Assembly (NCBI GenBank): GCA_963565915.1
Contig: OY751493.1
Span: forward strand, 1,178,001-1,242,000
Source of the DNA: Entoloma clypeatum
Lineage: Eukaryota > Basidiomycota > Agaricomycetes > Agaricales > Entolomataceae
Reading direction: 5' to 3'
Length of the DNA: 64,000 bases
Below, in pieces: positions 23,327 through 32,250 of the stretch. A model generated the notes under the pieces. The model searched no databases, was not told where the DNA came from, and saw only the letters and a program-made list of their open reading frames with translations. The position numbers were made by a program, and so were the translations under genes. Within the stretch, counting starts at the first letter, position 1, and every line of letters starts with the position of its first letter.

Positions 23327-23980
23327 CCAAAGAGACGTCAGGGAATGTGGCGAGCAGTGCTGATGGAACGCAGTGACGGCGGCAAGACAGACACATTAAC
23401 AGACAAGCGGTTGACAGAGGTTCGACAGGCGACGGGTACACGGCGAGGTCGGTGTTGGCAGCAGCAGCGGCAGGGCTCTCCCCAACGTTCATCTCGACTC
23501 TGTTATGGATTCACTATCCATGGCATTGATCGCTCAGACAAGATACAAGACATAGAGGCCTTATCTGATTAATGGCCAGTTTCATCTTATCTATTGGTTT
23601 CATGCTTACTATTCACTTTTACATCATTCGGGCCCCGGCCTCCGCTTACTCACTACAGTATGGTCATCGTTACCATATCTAGATGGTTACTCTCACACAT
23701 CCTTGACATCGTGTTACTTATTGGACTATACTTAGATACTCTGACTCACGCCGCAGCAGTTACCATAGACACCTACTCCGGGTCCGCTTCTGGAGTCAGA
23801 CCGGAACCGCTCTAGAGTCATCTAGATGACTCGACCTTCTAGTATATATAGGGTACATACATTGCATGTATTCCCCAGATCTAGCAATCACCTTGGTATC
23901 CGCCTTTGCTACTTAAGCCTCTCTGCCTAAGCATTGCATGGGTTTGTCAACCATAACAGACTCGCGGTGGGCTCCACTTT
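23327..23980 (-). other. gypsy-B 5' leader with primer-binding site
   Basis: Non-coding leader between the 5' LTR and gag. On the minus strand, four bases after the LTR, TGGAGCCCACCGCGAG (23961-23976) begins with TGG, as expected for pairing with a tRNA 3' CCA end. The tRNA was not identified. No coding signal was seen in the rest. Confidence 0.65.
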
Positions 23981-24259
23981 TGTGGTGTGCAGACCATGGG
24001 CGGCGAGTGCGCGTTGAGAGAAGCGAGAGAGCGCAAGCACGAGAGAGACGAGAGGGACCCAAATGAATGAATCCATACTACATACTACATCCCTTTTTAT
24101 ACTACTTCGTCATGGCTGACCAGAGGACCCAATATAACCGAAACCTGCTAAGAAAGGAATCCAAGAAACTAAATATAACCTAGAGCCGGGGTGCCATCGA
24201 GAGGGGTGCGCTCGGACCATGTGACAAGATCCGAGGCCAGCCAGAGTCGATCCCCCACA
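23981..24259 (-). repeat. gypsy-B 5' LTR
   Basis: 279 bp. It differs from 17338-17616 at nine sites, each CG in one copy and TG or CA in the other. It ends 91 bp upstream of the Aurora ATG. Confidence 0.95.
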
Positions 24260-24263
24260 AAAG
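24260..24263. repeat. Target-site duplication AAAG, right copy (gypsy-B)
   Basis: Matches 17334-17337. Confidence 0.8.
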
Positions 24264-24350
24264 TCGTTGATGATTCATGAAGTATTGACGGGGTCACGTG
24301 ATCAAGTAGTTGAGCGCGTCACGCGTCACGCTGGCGCCGACCACACCCAC

Positions 24351-25720
24351 ATGTCTTCTGTTGGCGCCGTAACTAGGCAGATAGCTGCCCTTGAAATCAG
24401 CAACAATAACACCTCCTCCTCAACGACCTCCTCCCTGCGGTCCTTTCACTCCAAACAACCAAGTCAATCCAACGTCACGAAACTTCTCACCAAATTCGCT
24501 GCACCGAATCCTTTCACCAATCCCAAGCCCGTGCATCCCTCATCCTCTTTGCGACACCAGACACCTTCAAACAGCGCGGTTGGTGCCCCTACACAAACCT
24601 CCATTGATATTGGCAGTTACGATGGAGGATTAGAGATTGACGAAGCGAAACGCGGGGAAGTTGTTTACGGTGAAGCCGCAGAGGAGCTTGCCCTCGATTC
24701 TAGCGTCTCTCGGTACGTTCTGTTCCTGCAGTCACGCGCGAGTCGTTCATGTTTCTGCAGAAAGTCTCCAACACGGGTATGGCATCTCAGCGACTTCGAC
24801 ATGGGCCGGCCTTTAGGTAAAGGCAAATTCGGGCGAGTCTACATGGTCCGGACCAAATCCGAACCGAAATACATCTTGGCCTTGAAGACGCTCTACAAAT
24901 CTGAAATCGTCCAATCGAAAGTTGAGAAGCAGATCCGACGCGAAATCGAGATCCAGCAGAACCTGCGACACCCCAACGTGCTCCGGCTGTATGGATATTT
25001 CCACGACTCGAAGCGTATCTTCCTCATGCTTGAATTTGCGGGTAAAGGAGAGCTGTATAAGCAACTCAGCAAACATGGATGTTTCTCGGAGAAACGGAGT
25101 TCGAGATATATCGACCAGATGGCGGACGCGTTAAGCTACCTCCATGGCAAGCACGTTATCCATCGAGACATAAAGCCTGAAAATCTGCTACTGGGCATCA
25201 ACGGCGAGTTGAAGATTGGAGATTTTGGATGGAGTGTGCATGCACCCGGAAATAGGCGCATGACGTTGTGCGGCACTCTGGATTATCTGCCTCCGGAAAT
25301 GGTGGAAGGGAAAGAGCATAACGAAAAAGTTGACTACTGGGCGCTGGGCGTATTGACCTACGAATTTTTGATTGGGAACCCGCCGTTCGAGGACCGGAGT
25401 AGTGTCAACAGTACGTTCACCTGATTTTTTTTTACGCCGCGCGCTGCTGCCAACCTCTGTCGTTTTCACAGACACATACAGACGAATCGCAAAGGTAGAC
25501 CTGAAATTCCCATCGAGTCTGTCGGCCGAAGTGAAAGACCTAATATCAAAGGTTAGAGCTTTGTTTTCACCGAATTCATCAGTGTCGATAGTGTTAAATC
25601 GTTATTTAGCTTCTACAATACCAGCCAGAACGAAGACTCGCGCTTCATTCTGTTCTGAAGCATCCGTGGATCGTGAAATATAGACCAAAAGGGATCGTTA
25701 GGGAGAGTAGCGATGCTTGA
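24351..25720 (+). CDS. IPL1: Aurora-type serine/threonine kinase (Ipl1/Ark1)
   Basis: Mitotic kinase of the chromosomal passenger complex, which corrects kinetochore attachment. Exons 24351-24712, 24761-25410, 25472-25551 and 25610-25720 give 400 codons. The N-terminal 125 residues are Ser/Thr/Asn-rich. The kinase domain starts [18 protein letters not shown] and has VYMVR, the lysine in [30 protein letters not shown], and the Aurora signature [16 protein letters not shown] with the activating Thr. GNPPFE and [13 protein letters not shown] follow. The last two exons restore HPWIVKYRP and a short tail ending ESSDA. The first intron is 48 nt, so the unspliced frame also stays open. The gypsy-B LTR ends 91 bp before the ATG, so the normal promoter has been pushed away. 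Confidence 0.95.
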
Positions 25721-26481
25721 GTGTTTTTCGTCAGGTTTTTGAGGGTTTGTTTGATTTATTCGGACAGACTTCACTTCTTCTCCCATGTAGCGAAAGATGC
25801 ATTTGTTCGTCCTATGGCACACTTCTGCTCATTGCAATCGGGAAAGAAGGCCATCATGGTGTAGACCGCGTATACATACGTACCTGTACCTGCACGGGGA
25901 CAGATAAGGAGTCTCCTCAATTGGTTAGACTGAAGCACTGTCTTTTTGATGCAAGGCGGACAATTGACGCTCGTCTACAATTTGTGCTTTTTGCACAACG
26001 ATGCAATAAAATGGCTTGCAGTCGTGAAATACATTCCATTCTGTATACAAACAAGATCGTCAAGAGAGTTTTACATCATTAAGCACTGGGAGCAGTATGA
26101 CAGGATTCTTGCTCAATATCAGACAGGCAGTCCGGACTCCGCAGTATGTAACCGCAGCGCTGAGCGGTGATTGCCTGCGGTGAAACACTTGCAACCATTT
26201 GCCATCATGGTGCAGGAGGACCAAAGAAGTAGGCCAAACGACGATTGTTTGAGTCACTATAGGCGGATACGCGTACTATCATAGACAGTAGATAAGGCGA
26301 AGGGACACAGTAACGGGAGAGGAGAGGGACACGGGACAAAGGCGGCACAGAGAAAGAAAGAGAAAGGAATAAGTGTTCTATTGGTTGACATACAGGACAA
26401 GACAAAGAAGGGCAGCGGAATATGAGACAACGCCCGTTATGGATGGTGTAGGAATCTCACTGGCCCGGTTGCAAGGGCAGC
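25721..26481. other. Intergenic between Aurora and YOP1 (tail to tail)
   Basis: 3' UTRs of both genes; no coding or RNA gene recognised. Confidence 0.6.
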
Positions 26482-27161
26482 TTAGTCGTGGTGGGGCTCT
26501 GTGGTAGAACTGGTGCTAGTGGTAGGTGCCACAGCGCGTGATTGGTGGATGAAGTTGTTCAGGACGGGCTTGAGAACGGTGAGATATGTAGCTTGTGCGC
26601 CCTAATTTTTTTTTGGAAAGTGGTGAGCCAAGGGAAACACAGTGTGGAATGAAAAAGAACACTTACGCGGAACGCGGGAAGTTGGAGCCAGATGATGAAG
26701 ATTGTCTTGAGTGCAAAGTACCAGGGGAGGTAGTAGAGGACTAGACGGAGGGCAAAGCTTTCGACGAAGTTGAAGAAGCCAAAGACGACCCAGTAGGTGA
26801 GCCACTGGACGTCATCGTTGGGGGAGGGCGATTCGATGGCCTTGAAGGAGAGATAGGCGGGAAGGCCCCAGCCGACGAGGTTGGAGACGGGAGCAGCGAA
26901 GGCATTGAATGTGTGGAGGATGGCGAGGAGGAAAAGCGCGCCGATGACGGTGTAAGTCTTGGGGACCTGGGTGCGCTTCTCCAAGACAAGAAGGACGGGG
27001 TACTTGGAGAGCTGTTTTGGGGAGGGGAGGGGAATGAGGGGGCAGAGTGAGTGAGACGCAGTGAGACGAACCTCTTTGTCGAGCTGTGTTTGATAGTACA
27101 GTGCCTTGTTCTGAGCCTGAATGAAGACGGGGTGCTGCTGGATTTTTTGAGCGGCGGACAT
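26482..27161 (-). CDS. YOP1: ER membrane-shaping protein Yop1 (DP1/REEP family)
   Basis: Reticulon-like hairpin protein that curves tubular ER membranes. Exons 27161-27072, 27011-26667 and 26601-26482 give 184 codons, normal for the family. The N-terminus MSAAQKIQQHP leads to four hydrophobic segments arranged as two hairpins (residues about 50-70, 72-95, 110-130, 130-150). The conserved FKAIESP..DD..WLTYWVV..F..VESF block and YYLPWYFALKTIFIIWLQLP are visible. The C-terminal tail is Ser/Thr-rich and ends TEPHHD. The start is shared with a 120-bp divergent promoter with OST5. Confidence 0.95.
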
Positions 27162-27281
27162 GACGAGTGTCGTTGTTCAGTTGAAAAGTGACAACTTGCT
27201 TACTGTTGCCACTTTGATATCGACACGTGGATGCAACCTGTTTGTCACAAGTCACGTGAATATATCCTTCTGACTTCTCCC
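27162..27281. promoter_or_regulatory. Bidirectional promoter YOP1 / OST5
   Basis: Only 120 bp separate the two divergent ATG codons, so both ER genes must share this control region. It holds the palindrome CACGTG twice in slightly different contexts (near 27224 and 27254), possible E-box-type sites; the role is inferred. Confidence 0.5.
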
Positions 27282-27628
27282 ATGGCCTCCTACACAAGCA
27301 TCAAAGTCAGTCCTCTCCTCTCCCTTCTCTCCTCTACTCACCCATCCTTCCAGGCCCTCCACCAGTCTCTACCCCCGTTCTCTCCAATTGTCCCTGTGCA
27401 AGTATTGCCATTCCTCGCTGCTATCCTACTCGCCTCCACTTTTGCCCTTGCTTTCTACTTCTCGACGTATGTTCTCTTTGACTTCGGCTGCATGCCTCGC
27501 AATAACAGTTCCGCAGCCTGCCGAAACAGACCGTCCCTATCCGCGAAACAGCCGTTGCCGCTACAGCTAGCACCCTGGCGGGCTTCGGCATTGTCGCCCT
27601 GTTCTGCTCCGTTGGAGTCTATGTATAA
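27282..27628 (+). CDS. OST5: Oligosaccharyltransferase subunit Ost5 (TMEM258 family)
   Basis: Small two-helix subunit of the ER oligosaccharyltransferase for N-glycosylation. Exon 1 is 27282-27466 and exon 2 27517-27628, giving 98 codons. Hydrophobic helix 1 is FLAAILLASTFALAFYF; helix 2 ends in AGFGIVALFCSVGVYV, whose last residues match the GxYV end typical of Ost5/TMEM258. A second splice choice (donor at 27470, acceptor after 27508) also keeps the frame and changes only a few residues at the junction. It is too short and too spliced to be found by ORF length. Confidence 0.85.
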
Positions 27629-27700
27629 CTTCTAGACTATACGCTGCAATGTACTTTATACCCCACATCAAAAACTCAGGGTAAACCTTGAACACACCCC

Positions 27701-28365
27701 TCAGTTGTTAACCCGCCAGCCGTATTTGCAGCTTGCGCACTGCAAACAAAAAAAAACAGATCAATAGGATGGGCGCCGAGCAGAGGCGAGCAGTCACTCA
27801 CTGTGTAGAACACTGTCGATCCTTCATCCGCGCTTCGTAGCTGCAAGTTTAGGCACACCGGTCAGTCCTGTGTGACCTAGCTCGACCAACAAACTCCGCA
27901 CCTGCATTTCTTTCGACCACGCGTTCATGTGTCCGCAAGATGGGCATTTTTCAGAAACCTGCGCGGTTAGATGAGTGTTGGCGAGGGAAGAGACAAACAT
28001 CCCGCCGCACGAGTGTCCCTTGATCTCCGCGGTCATGCTGCTTCGTCTGTGTCTTGCGCTTCTGTCGTAAAGCGCTAGGGAACGCCTCAGGATGGGACCA
28101 CGTCGTGATTTCGACATCCTCATACGCTGTGATATGAGGCAATGAAAACAAAGGTATCGAAGGAAGCAGTTAGGACAATATTGTTGATTCGCAGCGTATG
28201 ATGACGGCACATACAGCGCGCTGATTCGATATGTCCGCACTGCTCGCATGTAACGGTATCATGGCCATCCTGAGGTAGCGCTAGAAGCGTGCCGCATGTC
28301 GGACAAAAGAGAAGAGAACCTGTAAACGAGTGTGTAAAATCTAGGGTGCTTGCAGCATCCTTCAA
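27701..28365 (-). CDS. RPA12: RNA polymerase I subunit Rpa12 (A12.2)
   Basis: TFIIS-like subunit that supports RNA cleavage and termination by Pol I in the nucleolus. Exons 28365-28215, 28126-28011, 27958-27902, 27840-27802 and 27739-27701 give 133 codons. The N-terminal zinc ribbon has CPTC and CEQC. After a linker with YEDVEITTWSHP comes the C-terminal ribbon CPSCGH ... CASCKYGWRVNN, with the catalytic acidic pair in RSADEGSTVFY. The last three exons are 57, 39 and 39 nt. Convergent with OST5, 72 bp apart. Confidence 0.93.
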
Positions 28366-28623
28366 GGCTATGCACCGATCTTGTGGGCTTTCAGAGGGGA
28401 CATGTCGGGTGATTTTCCGTCACGTGCCAGGTTCGATGAGGAAGCAAGACAAAAGAGAAACAAAGTGACGGTGGCGCAGGTGTGGTTTTGTGGGTCCAGA
28501 TTATCAATATAACGCGACCTGACAACTCAGCTTCACTTCACTTCCTTTCTTTGTTCTCTCTGCGCCACTAACACTGCGTGTTAGGTCGGTCCTTTCTTCA
28601 ACCCCCACTTTCACTTCATCCTC
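28366..28623. other. Divergent promoter region RPA12 / orphan gene
   Basis: 258 bp between two divergent starts; no other feature seen. Confidence 0.5.
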
Positions 28624-29638
28624 ATGTCGACCCTTCAGCCGTATCACGTCCACAATCTCATCCTTATCCTCCGTCGCGCGAACAACCATTACCTGCGCGT
28701 TGCTGCTTCCATCCGCGCGTCCTTCGTCCCTACCCATCACGCTCGCAGGCACGCCCAGAGCATAGGTCTGACCGTCAATATTAGAAAGGCCGTCGCATGC
28801 GATCACCGCCATGTCAGCGTTATCCCCCTTCCCATCGTCGACCAACTCCACTCACCACCAAAAGAGTTGAATGCCCAACTGCCCTTCCGAACACGCCCAG
28901 TCCTCAATTGCACCATTCCCGGCCAGCCTGTCGCGGTCCTCACCAAAACTTCGCCGAATGGTACCACCAGCGCCATCTCCCCTGATGACCCGCCATCTTC
29001 CATTTCGCTTGCAACCCCTACGACCAATCCTGTCGGGTTGTCCATCGATCAATGGTTCGTTAGGGACAATCACATCGATCCTCCATTGGAAGTCGAAAAT
29101 ATCACTGTACAAGATTGGCTGCCTTTGGATGTACCTATCGAAGTCGAGGCGAGCGACTGGGCACTCGAGCTGGACTCCGACTCCAAGGACGAGGAGATGT
29201 ACGAAGCGAATTATTCCGGGGATTCAGAAGCATGGGAAATGCCCAGCATTTCTGAGAGGAGTCCCGGCTCCTCCGCTCTCGGTTCTGCATCATACAACTC
29301 GAACTCGACTGTATCGTCTGCTGGTCCGATCACACCTGTGAGCCTTTCCCCTCGCACTATTTTGCACTGTTTTTTCATTTTATTCACTTCAACCATCAGC
29401 CTACAACTCAGGACGCTCAGGACACGTGTCCGCTCATGAACCGGCTTAAGCGCAAATCAGCCGAGATTTCTGAAAATGAGGACTTCATCAAACGCCCCAG
29501 AGTACGTCACCTTTGATTTGAGGCCAGGATACTTGAATCCTTATCATCTTCACCTAGTTTGTCCGGGGATATTCTGGTGAGTGGGCAGGCAGTGGGCTGC
29601 AACCCCGGAATATTATCCGCATCCCCGCTCGCAAATGA
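28624..29638 (+). CDS. Orphan protein, unknown function, nuclear-looking C-terminus
   Basis: Exons 28624-29337, 29400-29501 and 29558-29638 give 298 codons; the splice ends are GT..AG and the frame is kept. I do not recognise the family. The N-terminal 80 residues are moderately basic and possibly folded (NLILILRRANNHYLRVAAS). The middle is Pro/Ser/Thr-rich and the part from residue 165 is acidic (LELDSDSKDEEMYEA). Exon 2 holds a basic cluster MNRLKRKSAEI and KRPR that could be a nuclear signal. The end is RNIIRIPARK. The ATG chosen is the first in the frame; codon use looks like the neighbours. Confidence 0.6.
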
Positions 29639-30142
29639 ATCATCGACGACTGTCCTCACATTGGGATGACTGCCTCATCACCATATTGTCTCACGTCTTT
29701 TCTAACGATCTTCGAATGCTTGATTATTATACTCAATCACGTTCCTTCTCTCTATCTGGCGATAAACATAGAGTCATACCTTTTTAATTTGTTCATCCTT
29801 CCCTCTATATGCTTACACTGTACCCATGGACTTTCGGTTTCGCCCATTGCATTGGATGTTCGCTCGCTAGCGTTTACTTTACCGTTGTCTAATAATTTGA
29901 TATCTACTACTCGAGCTCGTTTCGAAACTGGAGTGAGTAATGTTGAGAAGATGTTATGCGAATGTTATTTGATATTACGCTGACCTACAGGGTGCAGAAA
30001 TGAGTCCTACCTATCAATGCCATTTGTCACGACCAGGGTATCTGTGGATCGTAAAATTGCAACCTTGGTCTAGTTATAAATCCCGTTGAGAATATGTTTC
30101 AACGAATAGCGAACGAGAAAGACTTGCTCAATAAGCGTTGGT
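29639..30142. other. Intergenic, no gene seen
   Basis: Tail-to-tail spacer between the orphan gene and the Dbf2/Sid2 kinase; AT-richer than the exons. Confidence 0.6.
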
Positions 30143-32163
30143 CTAGAAAATCGTGGCGAGAGCACCATCATCGTATCCTCCAGCAAGTCCAGCCGTCTTA
30201 GGCCCAGGCCCGTTCTTGCCAAATGTGAAGCCAACCCACACACCCCGCACGAAGGGTTCTTCCTTTTCCTTGACCCGATCTACGTTCTTCTGTTTCTCTT
30301 TCACTTCGGCGTACTTGGCCATATCTTCCGGTGATGAGAAGTCATCATAGTATCCCGTGTCGATCTCTGAGTCGAGCGCTGGTACGAATGGTGCGCATAC
30401 AGAGCGCATGTCATCCCATTTGACTTTGGCAAAGAACGGATGTGCTCCGACTTGCGGGAGGGTGGAGTAGCGGACGCTGGCATGTGAGATGAGGCTAAGA
30501 AGAAAAGAAGTTGGTCTAGCGGCACGGTAGATGCAAAATCAGATGTACCGAGTGATAGCGTCCCAGGCAACGTCAGTGAGATTGAAAATGAGGTCTTCGG
30601 GCTTGTCGTATTCCGGCCGACATAGAACTTTGGTCCAGTTTTTGAGGTTGGTCCAGGTTTCCTCTGGTGTGCTCCCACTGAAAGGGGGAAAGCCAGCGAG
30701 GAATTCAAAGAGGATGCATCCGAGGGACCAGTAGTCCACCGAGTAGGTGTACGGCTTGCCGCGGAGTACTTCCGGCGCCTGCAAAGGGAGTGAGGGATCC
30801 GCTGGCAGTGGAGAGAAATTGGGAACGTACCATGTAGTCAGGAGAGCCCACTATGGAGTTGGCATATCGGGCGTCTTCATTACGGATGGAGCGGTAGATG
30901 GATCGACGTTCAATCGTTGATCGCTGGATCACTTGGTGGTCTTTGACTTTGTCAAGCTGACGATGGGGTTGAGCTATACATACACAGGGTGGATGAACAT
31001 GACGGTATGATCCACCTTGACCTTTAAGGATTCGATGCGCTTAGGATTAAGAGCTCCAGTGGCAAGACCGAAATCAGTAAGCTTGACGTGGCCTGATCCA
31101 TCCACGAGGAAGTTCTGCGTGCAAGACGTCAACCAATCAAACGATCATAAATTCGACGGAGGGTTGTCCACCTCTGGTTTCAGATCGCGATGGATGTAAC
31201 CAAGCTTGTGTAACTCAGTTACGGAGGCGAACATTTCGCTGATGTAGAATCGAGCATGTTCTTCTTTTAGGACACCTGAGTTGTTGAGGAGTGTACGAAA
31301 ATCGCCACCAGGAACGTACTCCATCGCGAGATAGACGTGCTCTGGGTCTTGAAAGGCATAGAGAAGCCGGACGAGCCATGGCGTCTTGGTCGCCGTCAGA
31401 ATGTCCCGTTCCACCAAAACGTGTCGGATCTATTTGATCAATCGCACCGCACAAACTTTGGAGACATTGAACTTGAACTTGCACACCTCATCCATCTTGT
31501 GCAGCGTCCGCTTTTTCATCTTTTTCAACGCACAAACCTCCCCCGAATCCTGTTTCCGTGCTAAAAATACCTCGCCATATCCGCCCTGGCCGACCTGCGC
31601 AATGATGTGGAACTGATCAACTTTAAGTTTCGTTCGTCGTCTGCGCAGAAGGACGCGTTCGCGGCCACAGTAAGATTTGAACTCTTTCGCATATTCCGAA
31701 GGTTTCAAGTTGCGGGCCGCTGTATCGTTGTCAAATTTGGCCCGTCGTTCCTTGCGAGTGGCAAGATATCCCAAAGTCTGGAAGTAGTAATCAAGGAAAT
31801 CTTTGAATGTTAAATCTCCTGCCATTCGAGATAAAGTATGGTACAGATCTCACAGAGTTGGGCTACAGTGGCTTTCCGCTTAACCTCTGAGCTATCCAAC
31901 AGTTCTCTCTCCCATAGTTGGAGGCCACCCTGCTTGAGAGTGGTTCCGCCTCGAGCAGTCTCCATAGATATGTCATCGCGCAGAGTGAGGCCCTTGGCGG
32001 TGCCCATGCGAATATCGGCATAACTGCTGATTGTGGGGAGACCTTTTGCTGTTTCCATACGAACATCACGGGAGTATGTGGCTGGTTGACCGTCATCATG
32101 AATTGGAAGGCCCGGAATGCTTTTTTTTGGTAAAGCACTGGAGATGGGTATGGAGGAGTGCAT
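30143..32163 (-). CDS. DBF2: NDR-family kinase Dbf2/Sid2 (mitotic exit / septation network)
   Basis: AGC/NDR kinase that, with a Mob1-type partner, drives mitotic exit and septation. Exons 32163-31854, 31815-31487, 31429-31172, 31114-31022, 30956-30831, 30778-30549 and 30494-30143 give 565 codons. The N-terminal Mob-binding region contains KRKATVAQLY, FLDYYFQTLGYL, YCGRERVLLRRRRTKLK. Kinase motifs are GQGGYGEVFLA, CALKKM, HRDLKPENFL, LTDFGLA and the long NDR insert before SIVGSPDYMAPE. The hydrophobic motif is VWVGFTFGK near the C-terminus. The first intron is only 38 nt. The frame continues upstream of 32163, but that part overlaps the NOP4 first exon and looks non-coding, so the later ATG was chosen. 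Confidence 0.93.
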
Positions 32164-32250
32164 CGATGCGCCGGTCGGCCCGTCGCCGATTTCTTCGGAC
32201 TGCTGTACGGTGTGTATGTAACCAAAGCCCAAACAACGCCATTGCCCTCC
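32164..32250. promoter_or_regulatory. Divergent promoter DBF2 / NOP4
   Basis: Only 87 bp separate the two divergent ATG codons, so transcripts or control sites of the two genes probably overlap. Confidence 0.5.

Larger units (their letters stand above)
17338..24259 (-). mobile_element. gypsy-B: full-length Ty3/gypsy-type retrotransposon, inactivated
   Basis: A 6.9-kb element in minus orientation with 279-bp LTRs (17338-17616 and 23981-24259) that begin TGTGG and end CCACA. It has a polypurine tract beside the 3' LTR, a tRNA-type primer site beside the 5' LTR, a leader of about 650 bp and one long gag-pro-pol frame. That frame is interrupted by TGA at 20747-20749 and 18866-18868 and a 1-nt deletion near 18155. 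The LTRs differ at nine positions only, all CpG transitions. Confidence 0.95.
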
